A stretch of DNA of 64,000 nucleotides from CF-13 sp036782775 (GCA_036782775.1 DAIPYJ010000001.1:146181-210180); one strand, 5' to 3'; shown: positions 1 to 8,580, numbered from the stretch's first letter. Notes: generated by a model from the sequence alone, not told the origin. Numbers and translations: made by a program.

Positions 1-82
1 GGATTTCCATGCTGACCTCGCGCAAGGCGGGCACCGGGCCGTAGCGCACCTCGACGTCCTGTAGCCGCAGGACGATTTCGTC
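1..82 (-). CDS. livF: LivF, branched-chain amino acid ABC ATPase (N-terminal fragment)
   Basis: Only the first codons are in the window. The reverse strand reads IVLRLQDVEVRYGPVPALRE, the usual opening beta strand and 'Y-G' aromatic segment of a LivF-type ABC ATPase. It follows livG in the same direction, completing the livKHMGF order. The frame stays open back into livG, but no plausible ATG, GTG or TTG precedes the conserved segment. A strong AAGGAGG lies inside livG, about 9 bases before an ATC at 148-146, so the true start may be non-canonical. Identity is supported by context and the short sequence; the start is unresolved. Confidence 0.75.
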
Positions 83-98
83 CGGCTCCGGACCCGCC

Positions 99-881
99 CT
101 AGGCGGACGCTGCCCGTCGACCGAGATAGGCTTCGACGACTCGGGGATTGCTGTGCACCTCCTTTGGCTCGCCCTCGGCGATCTTGACACCGTGATCCAT
201 GACCACCACTCGGTCAGAAATTTCCATCACCAGCGGCATGTGATGCTCGATCAAGAAGATCGTCAAGCCACGATCGCGCATCGCCCGAATCAGGCCTGCC
301 ATCTCGATCCGCTCGTACGGATTCATGCCAGCCGCAGGCTCATCGAGGAGCAGCAACTTCGGGCGCGCGGCCAACGCTCGGGCAATCTCGGTTCGCCGGC
401 GGTTGGCGTAGGAAAGCGAGAAAGCTGGGTCGTCGAGCCGCGGCTCGAGGCGCTCGCGAAAGCAGTCGATCGCGGTGTCGACCTCGGCCTGCGCGGCGCG
501 CTCCGCTCGGATCGTGCCCGGCCAGAAGACCACCGATCCGAGCATGCCGCTCCGCGTCCAGTGATGCGTTCCCAGGAGGATGTTCTCCCGCACGGTCAAC
601 TGCGGAAAGACGCGAATGTTCTGGAACGTCCGGGCGATTCCCATGGCCGCGATCCGATGGGCGGGCCGCCCGACCAGCTCGCTTCCGAGCAGCTGGACCG
701 ACCCCATCCGCGGCCGAATGACTCCGGAGATGAGATTGAAGACAGTGGTTTTGCCTGCGCCATTGGGACCGACGAGGCTGACGATCTCTCCCCGATCGAT
801 CTCGATCTGGAAATCGTCGACTGCCGTCAATCCGCCGAACCGATGCGTCAACCCGCGGATCTCCAGGACGCGATCACTCAT
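99..881 (-). CDS. livG: LivG, branched-chain amino acid ABC transporter ATP-binding protein
   Basis: Cytoplasmic ATPase of 260 residues that powers uptake of leucine, isoleucine, valine or related amides through LivHM. It shows Walker A GPNGAGKT near residue 35, a divergent signature LSYANRRRTEIARAL, Walker B LLLLDEPAAG and a switch histidine in FLIEHHM. The C-terminal YLGRR tail is typical of LivG. The start at 881 (MSDRVLEIRG) matches the family length and overlaps the livM stop by 8 bases, indicating translational coupling. An in-frame extension to 935 is out-of-family and lies inside livM. Substrate specificity cannot be read from the ATPase. Confidence 0.93.
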   Translation of the reverse strand: MSDRVLEIRGLTHRFGGLTAVDDFQIEIDRGEIVSLVGPNGAGKTTVFNLISGVIRPRMGSVQLLGSELVGRPAHRIAAMGIARTFQNIRVFPQLTVRENILLGTHHWTRSGMLGSVVFWPGTIRAERAAQAEVDTAIDCFRERLEPRLDDPAFSLSYANRRRTEIARALAARPKLLLLDEPAAGMNPYERIEMAGLIRAMRDRGLTIFLIEHHMPLVMEISDRVVVMDHGVKIAEGEPKEVHSNPRVVEAYLGRRAASA

Positions 882-2127
882 GACCGTCCTCCGGTGCGAC
901 GATGGCACCCGACGCGGCTTCGGCATCCGCCGCATCGATCTTGGTGACGGCCGGTTGTTCCTCAGCCTCGATGCCGGCCTCAGCGGTGATCAGTTCAAGC
1001 GTCCCGCCGAAGATTTTCCGCGGCCGGATCGAGACCGTGCCGAGCAGGCCTTCCGGTCGGAAGACCATGACCGCGATTAGGAGCACGCTGATGATCAGGT
1101 ACTTGTAAAAAACGAAGTTCTGCAAGAGGAACGGTGGAACGGTAAATGCGATCGCGCCCAGGATGGCCCCGGGCAGGCTGCCCAGCCCACCGAGGATGAC
1201 CATGATGAAGACCATCACGGTGGTCTGCACGTCGAAGTTGGGGCTGGGAAAGGCATTGAAGATGAACGCGGCATCGATCATTCCCACGATGCCCGCCATG
1301 ACCGCGCTGGTGCAGAACGCGAGCAACCGGTACTTGAAGGTGTTGACGCCCATCGCCCGGGCAGCGAGCTCATCCTCACGGATCGCCACCCAGGCGCGGC
1401 CGGTGCGCGTGTGGCGCCACCGGAGCACGGCGTACATAGACAGCGCGAGAAACCCAAGAAAAAGCCAGTAGTACATCCGGTAATGCGGGACCTCGCCAAT
1501 CAGCGGCAGGCTCGATGGCAGGCTGAACGGCGCGACCCCATGAAGCCCGTTTGTGCCGCCTGTGAGATTCAGGGAGTCGGGCCCGAACTGGTGGCCGGCC
1601 AGCACCGGGGGGCGGTCGAGATCGAGGATGAGGTCGCGCATGATGAGGCCGAAGGCGAGCGTCACGATCGCCAGGTAGTCGCCGCGGAGGCGGAGCGCCG
1701 GCACACCCACCAGCAACGCGAAAGCGAGCGTCACCACGATCACGACGAGCAAAGCCGCCCAGAGCGGGTAATGCTGGTGGATCTGGTCGCTCGCAACCAG
1801 CGCGTAGGCGTAGGAACCGATGCCAAAGAAGGCAATAAAGCCGAGATTGAGAAGCCCGGCATAACCGACTACCAGGTTGAGCGCGACCGCCAGGCAGGCA
1901 AACATGGCGCAATTGGCCAGGATCAATGTCCAGAACTGCGCGCCAATCCAGCTGGAGTTGTCCTCGACGAACTGGAGCACGAGCGGCACCAGGGCCGCCG
2001 CGACGAAGAATGGGACAAGGACGTAGGGCCGGGTAAGGGTAGCGTTCCAGGCGGATGGCCCTGACTCCCAGAAGCGCTTGAGGGGATGGCTGTGATCACC
2101 CTCGAAGGCCGCGGGCTGCGCGCTCAT
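874..2127 (-). CDS. livM: LivM, branched-chain amino acid ABC transporter permease
   Basis: Inner-membrane permease of 417 residues. After a hydrophilic 35-residue N-terminus there are about nine to ten hydrophobic segments. The LivM signature region is recognisable: LNLVVGYAGLLNLGFIAFFGIGSYAYAL-type sequence around residues 85-110 and GGLGSLPGAILGA near residue 315. The C-terminal 45 residues are hydrophilic and Ala/Glu-rich, longer than in many homologues. It starts within the last four bases of livH (ATGA) and runs into livG, so the three genes are translated as a unit. Confidence 0.92.
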   Translation of the reverse strand: MSAQPAAFEGDHSHPLKRFWESGPSAWNATLTRPYVLVPFFVAAALVPLVLQFVEDNSSWIGAQFWTLILANCAMFACLAVALNLVVGYAGLLNLGFIAFFGIGSYAYALVASDQIHQHYPLWAALLVVIVVTLAFALLVGVPALRLRGDYLAIVTLAFGLIMRDLILDLDRPPVLAGHQFGPDSLNLTGGTNGLHGVAPFSLPSSLPLIGEVPHYRMYYWLFLGFLALSMYAVLRWRHTRTGRAWVAIREDELAARAMGVNTFKYRLLAFCTSAVMAGIVGMIDAAFIFNAFPSPNFDVQTTVMVFIMVILGGLGSLPGAILGAIAFTVPPFLLQNFVFYKYLIISVLLIAVMVFRPEGLLGTVSIRPRKIFGGTLELITAEAGIEAEEQPAVTKIDAADAEAASGAIVAPEDGHE

Positions 2128-3047
2128 GCCCGGTCCGTCAGCGGCTGGCCGAACAGGCCCTGAGGCCGCACCAGCAAGACCAGGATCAGCGCGAGAAAAA
2201 CGAACGTGTCCTGAAACTGGGTGCTGATGAAACCGCCAACCATGTTTTCCAGCACTCCGAGCAACAGCCCGCCTACCATGGCGCCGCGGATGTTGCCAAT
2301 GCCGCCAATGACGGCGGCCGTGAATGCCTTGATACCGAGCAGGTAACCCATGAAGAAGTTGACCGTTGCGTAGCGCAGGCCGAAGAGCAGGCCGGCCATT
2401 CCGGCCAACGCCGAGGCGATGAAGAAGGTGATCATGATGACCCGGTCGACGTCGATGCCCATGAAGGTCGCGGCCTCGCGGTCCTGCGCCGTCGCTCGCA
2501 TGGCGCTTCCAAACTGGGTCCGAAAGATGAAGCGATCAAGCGCGACCATCAGCGCCGCGGCCACGAGGAAGAGCATGACTCCGGTAAGCGGCGTCTCGAC
2601 GCTGCCGACTCGCAGCACCGTCTGCGGCACGAGTGCGTAGGTTTGCACGCCGACCGGCGCGGGGCTCACCCAGACCTGAACGGCGCTTTCGAGGAAGAGG
2701 GAGACCCCGATTGCGGTGATCAAGGGCGCGAGCCGGTTGGCGTTGCGCAGCGGCCGGTATGCCACGCGTTCGATCGCGACGCCGAGCCCGCCGGCGCCAC
2801 CCATCGCCGTGAGCAACATGATGCCGACGATCAGCCCGGCGGGCACGGCCGCGACCTCGTTGTGCACCAGCAATGCTGCGACGCCGGCCGCGAGGAAGGC
2901 ACCCACCATGTAGACGTCGCCATGCGCGAAGTTGAGCAGTTCGAGGATGCCGTAGATCAGGGTGTAGCCGAGCGCGACCAGGGCGTAGAGGCTCCCGAGT
3001 TCCAGCCCGTTGATCAGCTGCTGCAGGAAGGTAGCCACGGCAATCAA
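2124..3047 (-). CDS. livH: LivH, branched-chain amino acid ABC transporter permease
   Basis: Membrane permease of 307 residues forming a heterodimer with LivM. The N-terminus QQLINGLELGSLYALVALGY and the GGIGNIRGAMVGGLLLG segment are characteristic of LivH. The start is TTG at 3047-3045, which lies in the T-run of the terminator-like hairpin after livK and has no visible Shine-Dalgarno. A GTG three codons later is an alternative. The C-terminus overlaps livM by 4 bases. Expression is therefore likely to depend on read-through of the hairpin between livK and livH. Confidence 0.92.
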   Translation of the reverse strand: MIAVATFLQQLINGLELGSLYALVALGYTLIYGILELLNFAHGDVYMVGAFLAAGVAALLVHNEVAAVPAGLIVGIMLLTAMGGAGGLGVAIERVAYRPLRNANRLAPLITAIGVSLFLESAVQVWVSPAPVGVQTYALVPQTVLRVGSVETPLTGVMLFLVAAALMVALDRFIFRTQFGSAMRATAQDREAATFMGIDVDRVIMITFFIASALAGMAGLLFGLRYATVNFFMGYLLGIKAFTAAVIGGIGNIRGAMVGGLLLGVLENMVGGFISTQFQDTFVFLALILVLLVRPQGLFGQPLTDRA

Positions 3048-3077
3048 AAAGGGGACGGGCGCCGTCCCGTCCCCTTT
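3046..3077 (-). terminator. Terminator or attenuator between livK and livH
   Basis: A perfect 12-bp inverted repeat (AAAGGGGACGGG at 3048-3059 and its complement at 3066-3077) encloses a 6-base loop. On the minus strand it is followed by TTTTT at 3050-3046. It begins ten bases after the livK stop. The T-run contains the TTG start of livH. This is the common arrangement that gives excess binding protein over permease, here unusually merged with the next start codon. Confidence 0.8.
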
Positions 3078-3086
3078 CTTACTCCT

Positions 3087-4286
3087 TTAGCCGGAGACTT
3101 GCTTCAGGACCACCATGGCGTTTTCCTTCGCCTGGTAGACGTAGATGCCGCCGCCCTGAACGTCACCCTTGGAGTCGAACTTGACCGTGCCGAAGATGGT
3201 GTTGAAGCTGTCGCTGCCAAGATGGCTGATCACGTCGCTGCGCGAGATCTTGCCGTTCTTGACGGGCGAAGCCTTGATCGCCTGGAGCAGAGTCTGGGTA
3301 GCCTCGTAGGCCGAGCCATAGAACGGGCCCGCCTTGCTGATCGCGTCCGCACCGTAGGCGCTCTTGAATTCATTCACGTAGTTCTGGGCTGAGCTCGAGG
3401 TCAGCCCAGCCGGGTCCGCCGTGATGTTGGTGGCATAGGCGCCGTCGTAGGCGCCCTGTGACTTGCTGATGATCGACGGGTCTTCCTCCCCGTCGGTGCC
3501 AAGGAACTGGATATTCTGGCCGATCGTCAGCCCGTTCTGCTTCATCTGGGAAACAAAGGGCGCCGTCTCCGGTCCTTCGTCCGCGAAGTAGACCCAGTCG
3601 GCGCCGAACGACTTGATCTTCGTGATGATCGCGCTGAAGTCGGTCTGACCGGCCTTGGCGCTGTCGCGCTGGGTCGTGACGTTGTGCGCCTTGAGATATT
3701 GCTCCGTCTGGTCGGCGAGGCCGGTCGAGTAATCGGATTTGGCGTCCATCACGTAGACCTTATGGGCGCCCTGGTCGATCATAAATTTGCCGTCCGCCGG
3801 CCCCTGGGCGTCGTCGCGGGCGTTGACCCGATGCGCGACGCTCCAGCCGGAATCCGTCACTTTCACGTTCGAGGCGGACTCGCTTACAAAGGGCAGCGGC
3901 GGGCTCGCATTTTGCAGACCCTGCACCGAGCCCAGCACCACGCCGGAGTTCATCGGGCCGACGATGCCGAGCACCGTCGGATCGGAGATTCCCTGCGCCT
4001 GTAAGGTTTGCGCCGTCTGAGCGCTGTGCTGGTCGTCCCAGACAAGCAGCTGGACCTGCGTGCCGTTGACGCCGCCCGCCTTGTTGAAGTCCTTGACCGC
4101 CAGCTGGATCGCCTGCAGCGCACCCGCGCCGATCGACGCCTCGTCGCCGGTGAACGGCCCCTCGGCAGCGATCTGGACCTTGTCCGGCTTGTTGGCCGTG
4201 CCACCGCCGCTGTTGTTGCTGGCGCCGCACGCCGTCAGCAACAAGCTCGCCAGCCCGATAAAGACAAAAATTCTGGGCTTCCCCAT
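3087..4286 (-). CDS. livK: LivK-type branched-chain amino acid binding lipoprotein
   Basis: Periplasmic-binding-fold protein of 399 residues (Peripla_BP_6 type) that delivers substrate to LivHM. The N-terminus is a lipoprotein signal: hydrophobic core followed by lipobox LTAC with the acylated Cys at position 20, then an Asn/Gly/Ser-rich tether. Landmarks are the AAEGPFTGDEASIGAG start of lobe I, DDQHSAQTAQTLQAQGI, and IVGPMNSGVVLG, which correspond to conserved LivJ/LivK segments. It is the first gene of the liv operon, separated from livH by a hairpin. An AGGAGG lies about 12 bases before the ATG, a long spacing. Confidence 0.93.
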   Translation of the reverse strand: MGKPRIFVFIGLASLLLTACGASNNSGGGTANKPDKVQIAAEGPFTGDEASIGAGALQAIQLAVKDFNKAGGVNGTQVQLLVWDDQHSAQTAQTLQAQGISDPTVLGIVGPMNSGVVLGSVQGLQNASPPLPFVSESASNVKVTDSGWSVAHRVNARDDAQGPADGKFMIDQGAHKVYVMDAKSDYSTGLADQTEQYLKAHNVTTQRDSAKAGQTDFSAIITKIKSFGADWVYFADEGPETAPFVSQMKQNGLTIGQNIQFLGTDGEEDPSIISKSQGAYDGAYATNITADPAGLTSSSAQNYVNEFKSAYGADAISKAGPFYGSAYEATQTLLQAIKASPVKNGKISRSDVISHLGSDSFNTIFGTVKFDSKGDVQGGGIYVYQAKENAMVVLKQVSG

Positions 4287-4336
4287 CGATGTCGTCGACC
4301 TCCTCTTCCTTTTGTCAGAGCCTAAATCGTTCGCTC

Positions 4337-4365
4337 TTTATACACGGTTAGTGGCGCGAGGGCAA
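4337..4365 (-). promoter_or_regulatory. Promoter of the liv operon
   Basis: On the minus strand there is a TTGCCC box (4365-4360), a 17-base spacer and TATAAA (4342-4337), about 50 bases upstream of livK. Four of six and five of six positions match the vegetative consensus. It is the only good candidate between the aminotransferase gene and livK. Confidence 0.55.
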
Positions 4366-4392
4366 CCGCCAACCGCCTGCTCCTAACCGTTT

Positions 4393-5571
4393 CTAATGCC
4401 GGCGGCGGACGAGGAGATCCGGAAAGCGGTCGAGGGCTCCCAGAACGGCGTCCACGTCGCTCTCGTTGTTGTAGTAATGAAGCGAGACCCGCAGCGCGCC
4501 GTCTCGCGTCGAGCACAGGATCCCCTCGCGCGCCAGGGCATCCACCAACCTCGGGGCATCGGCCGAGCCCACCATGACCAGCGGCCCGCGTGCCGCCCGC
4601 TCTGGTGGCGTGAGCAGGTCGAGCTCCCGGGCTTGCGCTCCAGCGATGAACCGATCGGCGAGCGCCTGGACATGCCGGTGAATCACGGCGAGGTCTACCT
4701 CTTGGAGCATCCGCAGGGCGGGCAGCGTGGCGTACACATTCGGGACCGGCGGCGAGCCAGTCTCGAAACGGCGGGCAGCGGCGGCGTAGCGGAGATGGTG
4801 AACGTCGTAAGCGAAGACATTCTCTTGCCCGAACCAGCCCGAGTCGCTTGGCTCGAGGCGCTCGATGAGGTCACGGCGGACGTACATGAAGGCGACGCCG
4901 GGAGAGCCGAGCAGATATTTCAGCGCCCCGGTCACGAGCACGTCGAGGTCGAGGGCTTTGACGTCCATCGGCTCGGTGCCCATGCTCTGATAGGCATCGA
5001 TGAGCAGCCGAGCGCCGCGCTCGTGGGCGAGCTCTGCGAGGGCGCTGATGTTGTTTCGAAAGCCGTTCTTGTAGCAGACATGCGTGGTCGAAACGATCGC
5101 CGTCCGATCATCGATCACCTCTTCAAATGCGCGCAGGGGCAACCGGTGGTCCTCGGACCTGGCAAAGGCGACCTGGGCGCCGCGTCGCTGCTGGGCAAGC
5201 CAGATATGGCCCACCGTCGGAAAATCGAAGTCACTGGTGACCACGCCGGGCCGTTCTGAATAGCTGAGCGCGCTTGCAATCGAGTTGAGCGCGCTCGAGA
5301 CCGAGAAGGTGACAGCGACCTCCTCGGCGTCCGCGTTGATCAGCCGTGCGAACTGGACGCGGAGCTCCTCCATCCGGGCCACCCATTGCTCCCAGGGATT
5401 GCCGAAGCGGTGCCAGGACTCCAGGAATTCCTGGATTCCGGCCTCGACAGGATGCGAGAGCGCGCCCTGCGAGCAGCTGCTGAGATAGATCTTCTGCTCG
5501 AAAATTGGGAACTGGCGGCGAAAGGCAGCCGCGTTCTTGGAGGTCTCGGGCGAGCTCGACACTTCTGGCAT
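4393..5571 (-). CDS. Class V PLP-dependent aminotransferase (cysteine desulfurase/isopenicillin-epimerase-like)
   Basis: Cytoplasmic enzyme of about 392 residues with the class V fold. Visible landmarks are YLSSCSQGALS near the N-terminus, VTFSVSSALNSIASAL for the PLP phosphate region, HVCYKNGFRNNI, LLIDAYQSMGTEPMDV carrying the PLP-binding Asp, and TGALKYLLGSPG with the Schiff-base Lys. A desulfurase Cys loop is not evident, so it may be an aminotransferase, lyase or epimerase rather than NifS/SufS. The start MPEVSSSPE at 5571 is preferred over an upstream ATG that would intrude into the divergent gene. Its substrate is not predictable. Confidence 0.82.
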   Translation of the reverse strand: MPEVSSSPETSKNAAAFRRQFPIFEQKIYLSSCSQGALSHPVEAGIQEFLESWHRFGNPWEQWVARMEELRVQFARLINADAEEVAVTFSVSSALNSIASALSYSERPGVVTSDFDFPTVGHIWLAQQRRGAQVAFARSEDHRLPLRAFEEVIDDRTAIVSTTHVCYKNGFRNNISALAELAHERGARLLIDAYQSMGTEPMDVKALDLDVLVTGALKYLLGSPGVAFMYVRRDLIERLEPSDSGWFGQENVFAYDVHHLRYAAAARRFETGSPPVPNVYATLPALRMLQEVDLAVIHRHVQALADRFIAGAQARELDLLTPPERAARGPLVMVGSADAPRLVDALAREGILCSTRDGALRVSLHYYNNESDVDAVLGALDRFPDLLVRRRH

Positions 5572-5574
5572 TCT

Positions 5575-6753
5575 ATGTTGATGTCGCGCGATATGACCTC
5601 GCAAAAATCGAGGTCATTCACCGAGTCGGTCATCCGCGAGATGACCCGCTTGTGTGTCGCCGAACATGGGAGCGACTGCGTCAACCTGGCCCAGGGCTTC
5701 CCTGACTTCTCGGCACCGGCAGCGCTGAAGGAAGCCGGCGTCGAGGCCATCCGCCAGGACTTCAATCAGTACGCCACAACCTGGGGAGCAAAGGTGATGC
5801 GCGACGCGATCGCCGAGAAGCAGCAGCGCTTTCGGGGGATGGCCGTCGACCCGGAAACCGAGATCACCGTCTGCTGCGGCGTCACCGAGGCAATGCTGTC
5901 CACCATTCTCGCCCTCGTCGATCCGGGTGACGAGGTGATTATTTTCGAACCCTTCTACGAGAACTATGGCCCGGATTGCATCCTGTCGGGCGCGAAGCCG
6001 GTGGTGGTTCCCCTGATCGCACCCGACTGGCATTTCGACCGGGAACAACTGCGTCGCGCCTTTACCCCGAGGACGCGCGCGATCATCATCAACACGCCGC
6101 ATAATCCGACGGGCAAGGTCTATAACGAGGAGGAACTGTCGTATATCGCCGGCCTTTGCCACGAATTCGACACGCTCGCCATCACGGATGAGATCTACGA
6201 GCACCTCGTGTATCGCGGGAAGCACATCAGCATCGCGACGCTCAGCGACATGCGCGAGCGCACGGTGACCATCAACGGTCTATCGAAGACCTACAGCGTG
6301 ACCGGATGGCGGCTGGCCTACGCGATCGCCCCAGCCCACCTCACCGACGCCATCCGGAAGGTGCACGACTTCGTGACGGTCGGCGCCCCGCATCCGCTCC
6401 AGGTCGCGGCCGCCACCGCCCTGCGTTTTCCCGACCGCTATTACATCGAGCTGCTCGACGCCTATCGCGAGCGCCGCGACTTTCTGCTGGAGATCCTCGA
6501 TGAAGCCGGCTTCACCGCCTATCCTCCGGACGGCGCCTATTACGTCATGACGGACGTCGGCCGGTTCGGCGAGGATGACGTGAGCCTCGCCCACCGAATG
6601 GTGCGCGAAATCGGACTCGCAACCGTCCCCGGAAGCAGCTTTTATCTGGAGCCGGAGCGGGGCCGCCGCCAGATCCGGTTCTCCTTCCCCAAGAAGATGG
6701 AGACGCTGCGCCGGGCCGCCGATCGGCTCAAGCAGTTGCAACCAGTCGCTTGA
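5575..6753 (+). CDS. Class I PLP-dependent aminotransferase (kynurenine/methionine aminotransferase-like)
   Basis: About 392 residues, fold type I aminotransferase. It has NLAQGFPDFSAP, a motif shared with YbdL/kynurenine aminotransferases, NTPHNPTGKVY, TDEIYEHLVY with the PLP-binding Asp and Tyr, SKTYSVTGWRLAY with the Schiff-base Lys, and RIRFSF-like (RQIRFSF) with the substrate-carboxylate Arg. Alternative starts are ATG 5581 and ATG 5593; none has a convincing ribosome binding site. The gene is divergent from the class V aminotransferase with at most about 20 bases between starts, so transcripts may be leaderless or promoters may lie inside the neighbouring coding sequence. Confidence 0.85.
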   Translation: MLMSRDMTSQKSRSFTESVIREMTRLCVAEHGSDCVNLAQGFPDFSAPAALKEAGVEAIRQDFNQYATTWGAKVMRDAIAEKQQRFRGMAVDPETEITVCCGVTEAMLSTILALVDPGDEVIIFEPFYENYGPDCILSGAKPVVVPLIAPDWHFDREQLRRAFTPRTRAIIINTPHNPTGKVYNEEELSYIAGLCHEFDTLAITDEIYEHLVYRGKHISIATLSDMRERTVTINGLSKTYSVTGWRLAYAIAPAHLTDAIRKVHDFVTVGAPHPLQVAAATALRFPDRYYIELLDAYRERRDFLLEILDEAGFTAYPPDGAYYVMTDVGRFGEDDVSLAHRMVREIGLATVPGSSFYLEPERGRRQIRFSFPKKMETLRRAADRLKQLQPVA

Positions 6754-6761
6754 TTTTGGGT

Positions 6762-7094
6762 ATGACCAGGGCCATGTGGCTCGCCTGTCCGAACCGCTGC
6801 AGCACCAACCGCTTTGAGCTCTGGAACGCCTCGGTTTTCGTCGACAGCCAGGGCCGCTATCTGGAATACAAGGCCGCGGACGCCCCCCTGTACCGCTGTA
6901 CGGAATGCGGAACTCCGGCCGTCGACCTGGGCGAGGTGCCGGGCGCCATGGCCGCCGACCGCGCCGCCCTCGAGAATCCTGCGGTCGATTACGCCTGCCC
7001 CAGCTGCGAGGCCCTCTTCAGCGCGCCGCGCGACCAGAATCCGGTCGTCTGTCCGAGCTGCGGCCAGACCTTCCCGGTGTCAGCAGCCTCCTAG
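6762..7094 (+). CDS. Small zinc-ribbon protein, unknown function
   Basis: Protein of about 110 residues. Cysteines are arranged CPNRC near the N-terminus, then CTEC, CPSC and CPSC, consistent with two zinc ribbons. The middle is acidic and Ala-rich. It begins 9 bases after the aminotransferase stop in the same direction; TTG 6750 and ATG 6774 are alternative starts. Nothing identifies a function; a nucleic-acid- or protein-binding accessory role is only a guess. It converges on the RibD-like reductase gene. Confidence 0.65.
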   Translation: MTRAMWLACPNRCSTNRFELWNASVFVDSQGRYLEYKAADAPLYRCTECGTPAVDLGEVPGAMAADRAALENPAVDYACPSCEALFSAPRDQNPVVCPSCGQTFPVSAAS

Positions 7095-7119
7095 CCGAAC
7101 GCGGTTCGTATGGTCCGCG

Positions 7120-7755
7120 CTAACGGACGACGCGGTACTTGATGTGGGTAACCGCCGGCGAGGCGACAACGGTGATCGGCTCGAGCTTTGGGTCGCCAAC
7201 GTTATCGAGCAGCCGCTCGCCAGCTCCGAGAACGACTGGAGCGATATGCAGGTAGAGCTCATCGAGTAAGCCGGCCCGGAGATATTGCCGAATCGCACTT
7301 GCTCCACCCGCAATCTGCACATTCCTCGCGCCTGCGGCGTGGCGGGCCTGCTCGAGCGCCGACTGGATCCCATCCGTGACGAAGTAGAAGGTCGTGCCAC
7401 CGGCCATTGGCAGCGCCTCGCGCGCATGATGGGTGAGCACAAACACCGGCGTGTGATATGGCGGATCGTCGCCCCACCAGCCCTTCCAGCTGAGATCCCA
7501 CGGCCCGCGGCCGGGACTGAACATGTTCCGGCCCATGATGTAAGCGCCGACGTTATCGAAGAGGTGGGCAGCGACCTCTGAATCGGCGTTTGCCGCTCCG
7601 CCCTTCTGGCCCTGCATCTGGTGCCAGGCTTCCGTCGCAAAAAACCACTCGTGCAGGCGTAGCCCGCCTTCTCCGATCGGGTCCTTCAGACTTTGATTCG
7701 GGCCAGCGACGAAGCCATCGAGCGAGATCGAGATCTGGGAAGTTACGGCACTCAT
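7120..7755 (-). CDS. Dihydrofolate reductase family protein (RibD C-terminal-like)
   Basis: Protein of 211 residues of the DHFR/RibD_C superfamily of NADPH-dependent reductases. The opening SQISISLDGFVAGPNQS is the classic substrate-loop strand, followed by GAYIMGRNMFSPGRGPW, VFVLTHHAREAL, and AGGASAIRQYLRAGLLDELYLHIAPVVLGAGERL, a near-textbook ending. Such stand-alone proteins are often of unknown substrate; riboflavin biosynthesis is unlikely without the deaminase domain. It sits upstream of nothing obvious and is oriented like the sirtuin operon, 66 bases from it. Confidence 0.88.
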   Translation of the reverse strand: MSAVTSQISISLDGFVAGPNQSLKDPIGEGGLRLHEWFFATEAWHQMQGQKGGAANADSEVAAHLFDNVGAYIMGRNMFSPGRGPWDLSWKGWWGDDPPYHTPVFVLTHHAREALPMAGGTTFYFVTDGIQSALEQARHAAGARNVQIAGGASAIRQYLRAGLLDELYLHIAPVVLGAGERLLDNVGDPKLEPITVVASPAVTHIKYRVVR

Positions 7756-7821
7756 GCTGGTAAGACTGCTCCCGTCGAAAAACTCATCGCTGCGCCGCCG
7801 ACTGCGAAGCTGGTGATGGCT

Positions 7822-8580
7822 CTAGGTGACACGGATCCGTCGCATCATTGCCGGGAGCACCTCGCCGGCCTTGCCCTGAATGACGATCCTGGCCACAGAA
7901 TCAAAGGGCGTCGGTTCAGCATTGATGATGCAGAGCTCGGCGCCGTACTCTAGCGCCAGTCGCGGTATGCCTGCCGCCGGGTATACCTGGAGCGAGCTGC
8001 CGACGATCAGCATGAGATCGGCGGCCATGGCCAACTGCTGCGCGTCGCCCAGCGCCTTCGCGGGGAGCGCCTCGCCGAACATGACGACGGTCGGCTTCAA
8101 GAAACGGCCACCGCAGTCGGGACAGCTCGGTGGACACTGTTGCGCATTCAGTCGATCGATCTCGGCCCGGGGATAGCGGCGCTCGCAGTTGAGGCATACC
8201 ACACTCTGCGAGGAGCCGTGCAACTCGATCACCTGGCTGCTGCCCGCCTTCTGATGCAGGCCGTCCGTGTTCTGGGTGATGAGGCCGGAAAGACGTCCCT
8301 GCTGCTCAAGCTCCGCCAGCGCCCGGTGAGCCGCATTTGGTTGAGCGTCGGCGCGGCGATGCTGCAGGCTGTACGACCAGTACTGAGCCGGATCGGCACG
8401 GAAGGTGTCGATGTGGGCCACCTTGTACGGATCGAACTTCGTCCACAGCCCACCTTCGCCGCGATAGACGGGGATGCCGCTTTCGGCCGAGACGCCGGCG
8501 CCGGTGAAGGCCACCGCGGAACGCGACTGCTCTAGCAGCAGCGCGGCCTGGCCGAGGTCCGCGTCGATGGCAGCGCTCAA
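7822..8580 (-). CDS. cobB: NAD-dependent protein deacylase, SIR2 family
   Basis: Sirtuin of 252 residues that would remove acyl groups from protein lysines using NAD. It carries GAGVSAESGIPVYRG (NAD-binding), TQNTDGLHQKAG, the catalytic His in ELHGS, a zinc module with CLNC and CPDC pairs, and GSSLQVYPAAGIP. Its ATG overlaps the PIG-L stop by four bases, making it the last gene of an etfB-etfA-PIG-L-sirtuin unit. Acyl specificity cannot be assigned from the sequence alone. Confidence 0.92.
   Translation of the reverse strand: MSAAIDADLGQAALLLEQSRSAVAFTGAGVSAESGIPVYRGEGGLWTKFDPYKVAHIDTFRADPAQYWSYSLQHRRADAQPNAAHRALAELEQQGRLSGLITQNTDGLHQKAGSSQVIELHGSSQSVVCLNCERRYPRAEIDRLNAQQCPPSCPDCGGRFLKPTVVMFGEALPAKALGDAQQLAMAADLMLIVGSSLQVYPAAGIPRLALEYGAELCIINAEPTPFDSVARIVIQGKAGEVLPAMMRRIRVT

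Noticed and set aside
4393..5571. Annotation of the class V enzyme as a cysteine desulfurase (NifS/SufS)
   Set aside because: No desulfurase Cys loop and no sulfur-transfer or iron-sulfur genes nearby, so only the broad family is assigned.
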